Source: Stappia sp. BW2
Lineage (GTDB): Bacteria; Pseudomonadota; Alphaproteobacteria; Rhizobiales; Stappiaceae
DNA: 64,000 nt
Direction: 5' to 3'
NCBI RefSeq assembly: GCF_008107695.1
Contig: NZ_VIRG01000070.1
Location: forward strand, 310,001-374,000
Shown here piece after piece: positions 57,684-64,000 of the stretch (the stretch's first letter is position 1; each line of letters begins with the position of its first letter). A program made the translations under genes and the position numbers. The notes under the pieces were generated by a model. It did not search any database. It saw only the letters and a list, made by a program, of their open reading frames with translations, and was not told where the DNA came from.

Positions 57684-58496
57684 ATGAAGACCTTCCTGAG
57701 ACTGGCCGTTCTGGCTGTGCCGCTTGCGCTTGCCGCTTGCGGTGGCAAGGACGATCTCGATGAGCTTGCACTCAACGATACGCCGCCGGAAGTTCTGTTC
57801 AACGAAGGCCTGTCCCTGCGCGCGCAAGGCAAACTGCGCGATTCGACCCAGAAGTTCGAAGAGCTCGACAAGCTTTATCCCTACTCGGAATATTCCAAGA
57901 AATCGCTGGTGAATCTGGCGTTCCTGAACTATTCGCGCGGCAAATACACGGAAACCGTAACCGCGGCGAAGCGGTTCGTGACGCTTTACCCGGGCGATGA
58001 GGATTCAGCCTACATGCTGTATCTGGCCGGTCAGGCCTATTTCCGCCAGATGCCCGATATTACCCGCGACCAGGCCGTGACCCGCAAGGCAGCCGGTGCC
58101 TTCAACGAGCTGATCCAGCGCTTCCCGGATTCGGAATATGTGCCGGATGCCGAGAGCAAACTGCGGATCGTGCACGACCAGCTTGGCGGCAAGGAAATGC
58201 AGATTGGCCGCTTCTATCTGAAGAAGCGCAACTACATTGCGGCCATCAACCGCTTCAAGACGGTGGTGGTCGATTATCAGACGACGCGCCACGTGGAAGA
58301 AGCACTGTTCCGCCTGACCGAAGCCTACTACGCGCTCGGTGTTGTCAACGAAGCGCAGACGGCTGCCGCCGTGCTTGGGCACAACTATCCTGACAGTCAG
58401 TGGTACAAGGATGCCTATTCGCTGTTGAACAAGGGCGGATATGAGCCTTCGGAAGACAGTGGTAGCTGGATCAGCCGCGCCTTCAAGAGCGTCTGA
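57684..58496 (+). CDS. bamD: Outer membrane assembly lipoprotein BamD
   Basis: The 270-residue lipoprotein has a signal peptide ending in the lipobox LALAAC (lipidated Cys at residue 19), then tetratricopeptide repeats (FNEGLSLRAQGKLRDSTQKF, FLNYSRGKYTETVTAAKRF, DSEYVPDAESKLRIVHDQL and others). It is the essential lipoprotein partner of BamA in beta-barrel insertion. ATG 57684 gives a normal-length lipoprotein signal; a GTG at 57639 preceded by GGGAG would add 15 residues and is also possible. Confidence 0.95.
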   Translation: MKTFLRLAVLAVPLALAACGGKDDLDELALNDTPPEVLFNEGLSLRAQGKLRDSTQKFEELDKLYPYSEYSKKSLVNLAFLNYSRGKYTETVTAAKRFVTLYPGDEDSAYMLYLAGQAYFRQMPDITRDQAVTRKAAGAFNELIQRFPDSEYVPDAESKLRIVHDQLGGKEMQIGRFYLKKRNYIAAINRFKTVVVDYQTTRHVEEALFRLTEAYYALGVVNEAQTAAAVLGHNYPDSQWYKDAYSLLNKGGYEPSEDSGSWISRAFKSV

Positions 58497-58618
58497 CGCC
58501 CAGATCAATCCCAAATTGGCTTCAGCCTCGCAAATGAGGTTGAAAAGGCCCAAACAGGCTCTTTCAAGACGCTTCGGTCCTCCTATATGGTGGGCCGAAC
58601 TTTAAGGAGCACCCCTGC

Positions 58619-60286
58619 ATGCTGGTCGCGCTGTCTATCCGTGACATCGTTCTGATCGACCGTCTTGACCTTGAATTTGCCACTGGAATGTCGGTTCTCA
58701 CCGGCGAGACCGGTGCCGGCAAATCCATCCTCCTCGATTCCCTGTCGCTCGCACTCGGCGCACGCGGCGATGCCGATCTTGTGCGCCACGGTGAAGCGCA
58801 GGGGCAGGTGACGGCCGTTTTCGATGTTGCGGCGGACCATCCCGTGCGAACTTTCCTGCGCGAAAATGACGTCGATGACGACGGTGACATCATCCTGCGC
58901 CGCATTCAGACATCAGACGGGCGCACAAGGGCTTTCGTCAACGATCAGCCGGTCAGTGCCGGGTTATTGCGGCAGGCGGGCGCGCTGCTGGTGGAAATTC
59001 ACGGGCAGCATGATGACCGTGCCCTGGTCGACCCTGAAAGTCACCGTGCCCTCATTGATGTCTTTGGCGGTCTGACCGCAGAGGCCGAAGCCGTCGCGCA
59101 GGCCTTTGCGACTTATCGCGCCGCTGACAAGGCGGTGAGCGATCATGAGAAACGGATCGAAGCCGCGCGGAACGAAGCCGACTTCCTGCGCGCTGCCGTC
59201 GACGAACTCTCAACCCTCAAGCCGGAAACCGGCGAAGAGGACCAACTGGCCGCGCGGCGCACAGACATGATGGCGGTCGAGAAGATCGCGGGCGATCTCA
59301 ACGAGGCCTTCGAAACCCTGAACGGCACGGCGTCACCGATCCCGGAACTTGCCAGCCTGCTGCGGCGGCTGGAACGCAAGGCCGATCAGGTGCCCAATCT
59401 GCTCGGGCTGCCTGTCCGCACGCTTTCCGAAGCCCTGGATCTTCTGGAAGAAACGCGCGGCGGGCTGGAAACCGCGCTTCGCGAGACGGAATTCGACCCC
59501 CGCGAACTGGAAGCGGTTGAAGAACGTCTGTTTGCGCTTCGCGCCGCCTCGCGCAAATACTCCGTGCCGGTTGATGAGCTGTCCGGTCTGTGTGAACGGA
59601 TGAGTGGGGATCTGGCGGATCTTGATGCCGGTGAGGACAAGCTGGCGGCGCTGGTGAGTGCTGCGGTCAAGGCCCGGACGGAATACGACAAGAAAGCAGC
59701 AAACCTTTCGGAAAAGCGCCGCAAGTCAGCCAAGGCATTGGAAAAGGCGGTTGAGACCGAGCTGCCCGACCTGAAGCTGGAACGGGCAAAATTTATTGTG
59801 GAACTGGAAAGCAATCCGGAAAGCCGCAGCCGGTCGGGCATCGATCAACTGGAATTTCATGTTCAGACCAACCCGGGTACCAAGCCGGGGCCGATGATGA
59901 AGGTGGCGTCCGGCGGGGAACTTTCCCGCTTCCTGCTGGCGCTCAAGGTCTCGCTGGCCGACAAGGGCTCGGCCCCGACGCTGGTATTCGATGAAATCGA
60001 CACAGGGGTTGGAGGAGCGGTTGCGGAGGCCATCGGCCTGCGGCTTGCGCGCCTTGCCGGCAGTGTTCAGGTTCTCACTGTCACGCATGCGCCGCAGGTG
60101 GCAGCCCGTGCCGCAGGGCATTTCCTGATCGCCAAGGAAGCGACCAGGAAGGATCGGGTCGCAACGCGCGTCCAGCGCATCGATGAAGATCACCGCAGCG
60201 AGGAAATCGCGCGCATGCTGGCCGGTAGCGTCATCACCGAAGAAGCGCGGGCGGCGGCACGCCGCCTTCTGGCCGCCGCCGAATAA
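58619..60286 (+). CDS. recN: DNA repair protein RecN
   Basis: The 555-residue SMC-like ATPase has an N-terminal Walker A region (LTGETGAGKSILLDSLSLALG), long coiled-coil arms (about 155-380), a signature motif VASGGELSRFLLALK and Walker B LVFDEIDTGVGG. It assists recombinational repair of double-strand breaks. The start has AAGGAG nine bases upstream. It converges on a small membrane-protein gene. Confidence 0.97.
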   Translation: MLVALSIRDIVLIDRLDLEFATGMSVLTGETGAGKSILLDSLSLALGARGDADLVRHGEAQGQVTAVFDVAADHPVRTFLRENDVDDDGDIILRRIQTSDGRTRAFVNDQPVSAGLLRQAGALLVEIHGQHDDRALVDPESHRALIDVFGGLTAEAEAVAQAFATYRAADKAVSDHEKRIEAARNEADFLRAAVDELSTLKPETGEEDQLAARRTDMMAVEKIAGDLNEAFETLNGTASPIPELASLLRRLERKADQVPNLLGLPVRTLSEALDLLEETRGGLETALRETEFDPRELEAVEERLFALRAASRKYSVPVDELSGLCERMSGDLADLDAGEDKLAALVSAAVKARTEYDKKAANLSEKRRKSAKALEKAVETELPDLKLERAKFIVELESNPESRSRSGIDQLEFHVQTNPGTKPGPMMKVASGGELSRFLLALKVSLADKGSAPTLVFDEIDTGVGGAVAEAIGLRLARLAGSVQVLTVTHAPQVAARAAGHFLIAKEATRKDRVATRVQRIDEDHRSEEIARMLAGSVITEEARAAARRLLAAAE

Positions 60287-60311
60287 GCGCATCGGATCGG
60301 GGGCTGCCGAC

Positions 60312-60340
60312 CAAAAAAGAGGGCAGGAGCTTTCGCTCCC
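60312..60340 (-). terminator. Terminator-like hairpin between recN and a small convergent gene
   Basis: GGAGC (60326-60330) and GCTCC (60335-60339) form a short stem. Read on the minus strand it is followed by a T-run (AAAAAA on the plus strand at 60313-60318), which would end the minus-strand gene at 60376. Confidence 0.6.
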
Positions 60341-60375
60341 ACCCAGTGGTGCTTTTGAGCTGCTAAGGGCCGGTC

Positions 60376-62911
<2,536 letters not shown>

Positions 62912-63239
62912 AGGCTCCTTCCATCAAGTTTTTCGCGGTTTTGAAGAAAAGACAGGATTTCGCCGGCTGTGAAATGACCTGAACTTCGGGCACCTGCGTT
63001 TACTGGATCCCCGCCTGCGCGGGGATGACAAAATAGCGGGCAGGGGCTTTGTTTTCATTTCGCAGGGCACCCCGCCATCCGTTGTCATCCCGGTTTGACG
63101 CGCAGCGGCAAGACCGGGATCCAGTAACCCCTAAGTTGACTGGCGCCACTAACCACCGGGTTTCCTGAAAGCTGTCTCGGCTTTGCCAAAATAGCTGCAC
63201 TAATAGCTGTCAGGGAAGAATTTCACCAAAGGCTCCGCG
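62912..63239. other. 328-base gap holding the first REPIN-like element
   Basis: The left part up to about 62998 has no feature. The rest holds the first copy of the inverted-repeat element (63000-63169), and then AAAGG just before the TTG start of the GIY-YIG gene. Confidence 0.5.
63000..63169. repeat. REPIN-like inverted-repeat element, copy 1
   Basis: The left unit (63000-63031) starts TTACTGGATCCCCG and ends GGGGATGACAA; the right unit (63082-63127) starts TTGTCATCCCGG and ends CCGGGATCCAGTAA, so the ends are reverse complements. The spacer is 50 bases. After the right unit comes CCCCT and, 30 bases on, GGGTTTCCTGAA. Copy 2 at 63606 has identical units and the same downstream segment at the same distance. 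When translated, the left unit gives the familiar IPAQAGIQ/PRRRGS artefact peptides. Confidence 0.8.
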
Positions 63240-63536
63240 TTGCATCTCAATCATCAATACTTTGTCTACATGCTTGCAAGTGGGTTAGGCGGCACGCTCT
63301 ATGTCGGTGTGACGAATGACCTGTTGGGCAGGGTTTCGCTTCACCGTGAAGGCATCGCAAGCCAGTTCACCGCGAAGTATGATGTGCACCGTCTGGTGTA
63401 TTATGAAGTTCACGAGGAAATCGAGTGGGCGATCAAGCGGGAAAAACAGCTCAAACGCTGGAATCGCGCGTGGAAGATCCGATTGATAGAAGAGCAGAAC
63501 CCGAACTGGGAGGACCTGTTTTCGAAACTGGTCTGA
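63240..63536 (+). CDS. GIY-YIG nuclease-family protein
   Basis: The 98-residue protein has the GIY-YIG fold: YFVYMLASGLGGTLYVGVTN with the two tyrosine motifs (VYM and YVG), an arginine in LLGRVSLHREG, a conserved YEVHEEIEWAIKREKQLKRW with the metal-binding glutamate, and NPNWEDL at the end. This is the short UPF0213-like/YhbQ-type form without an extra DNA-binding domain. The TTG start at 63240 has AAAGG eight bases upstream. The gene lies exactly between two copies of the same repeat element, 71 bases from one and 69 from the other, so the pair may form a mobile or self-maintaining module. Confidence 0.9.
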   Translation: MHLNHQYFVYMLASGLGGTLYVGVTNDLLGRVSLHREGIASQFTAKYDVHRLVYYEVHEEIEWAIKREKQLKRWNRAWKIRLIEEQNPNWEDLFSKLV

Positions 63537-63605
63537 ACCTCTTCCCTTCGTTTGTCGGATTTGGTCAGTTCTCCCATCGAGTGGTTAAGCACTGTAGTCT
63601 TGCGA

Positions 63606-63753
63606 TTACTGGATCCCCGCCTGCGCGGGGATGACAAGGAAGAGGCTTCATTGAGTGCCTATCTGTTGTCATCCCGGTTTGACGCGCAGCGGCAAGACCG
63701 GGATCCAGTAACCCCTGTGTTGGCCGCAGCCACGAGCCTTCGGGTTTCCTGAA
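63606..63753. repeat. REPIN-like inverted-repeat element, copy 2
   Basis: The left unit (63606-63637, 32 bases) and right unit (63666-63711, 46 bases) are identical to those of copy 1. The spacer here is 28 bases, with no resemblance to copy 1's. GGGTTTCCTGAA follows 30 bases after the right unit, as in copy 1. Both copies have the same orientation, so they form direct repeats around the GIY-YIG gene. Confidence 0.8.
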
Positions 63754-63917
63754 CTCTGTCGCCGCTGTGTCAAACCGTGGTCGCTTTACGCAGTTGCCGG
63801 GGCAAATCAGGAAAGCCCGGCTCTTGTCCCCACCAAATCGGACATTCGCGCCTCGCCAGCGCTGGTATGTTGCTATATTGTTCTCAAAACAAGCGCTTGA
63901 AACCGGACCAGTAAACC

Positions 63918-64000
63918 ATGACCGACCCGGACGGGTACGACGATTCCTTTGACGATCCTTTCCAGCCTATCGGAACGCGGGCAGAGCCCGCGCCTGCACC
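63918..64000 (+). CDS. Start of an unidentified gene (partial)
   Basis: ATG 63918 opens a frame that runs to the window edge, giving 27 acidic, proline/alanine-rich residues (DPDGYDDSFDDPFQPIG). Nothing identifies the product. No ribosome site is obvious within 12 bases upstream (GGACCAGTAAACC). Confidence 0.45.
   Translation, partial: MTDPDGYDDSFDDPFQPIGTRAEPAPA

Noticed and set aside
63000-63200. 66-codon minus-strand frame ending in VIPAQAGIQ
   Set aside because: This is the well-known artefact produced by translating the REP-type repeat.

Overview
The window is a high-GC chromosomal segment of an alphaproteobacterium. The complete dcw cluster running on into lpxC, bamD, recN and ligA, together with BA14K, DUF1062, DUF2336, extensin-family and TRAP-transporter genes, suggests a marine Hyphomicrobiales/Rhodobacterales-type bacterium. 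A Roseibium/Labrenzia/Stappia relative would fit, but this rests on gene content and protein style, not on a database match.

Region 1 (1-5700) is a decayed prophage or phage-derived island. It holds the tail of an upstream gene, a Bbp19-like phage protein, a scaffold-like protein, a glucosaminidase (lysin) carrying the same 40-residue C-terminus as the scaffold-like protein, several AT-richer orphan genes, a broken IS481-like transposase and a small phage-type membrane protein. A 27-codon membrane-peptide ORF lies further on. Region 2 (5.7-14.2 kb) is mixed housekeeping: a DUF2336 protein, a LysE exporter, an extensin-family secreted protein, a type III decarboxylase, a BA14K protein, a HugZ-like protein, a DUF1062 protein and a chemoreceptor.

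Region 3 (14.4-23.7 kb) looks like a catabolic unit. A fused 5-oxoprolinase/hydantoinase, a three-gene TRAP uptake system and a MarR-like regulator lie around a small membrane protein and a GT39 glycosyltransferase. The two transcription units share a palindrome centred on TTTATCGATAAA. Region 4 (23.7-36.9 kb) contains an arsR-arsC-arsH operon with no efflux gene, a TerB-DnaJ protein overlapping an amidase, a lytic transglycosylase, a divergent PPOX/MocR pair, a chemoreceptor with a separate secreted Cache-like protein, the RNase P RNA gene (rnpB) with a readable promoter, an FMO-like monooxygenase, a cupin protein and an AraC regulator.

Region 5 (37.2-62.9 kb) is the division and cell-wall cluster: mraZ-rsmH-ftsL-ftsI-murE-murF-mraY-murD-ftsW-murG-murC-murB-ddl-ftsQ-ftsA-ftsZ, a strong terminator, lpxC, a second terminator, then bamD, recN, a small convergent membrane protein and ligA. 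These genes make lipid II, polymerise and cross-link septal peptidoglycan, build the Z ring, start lipid A synthesis and assemble the outer membrane. Upstream of mraZ are four CCCA units at exact 10-bp spacing, a probable MraZ operator. Region 6 (62.9-64 kb) holds two near-identical REPIN-like inverted-repeat elements flanking a GIY-YIG nuclease gene, then the start of an unidentified gene.

The observations most worth following up are the shared C-terminal tag of the phage scaffold-like protein and the glucosaminidase, the GIY-YIG/REPIN-like module, the paired palindromes of the oxoprolinase/TRAP unit, the MraZ repeat array, the split chemoreceptor and the unannotated 27-residue membrane peptide.
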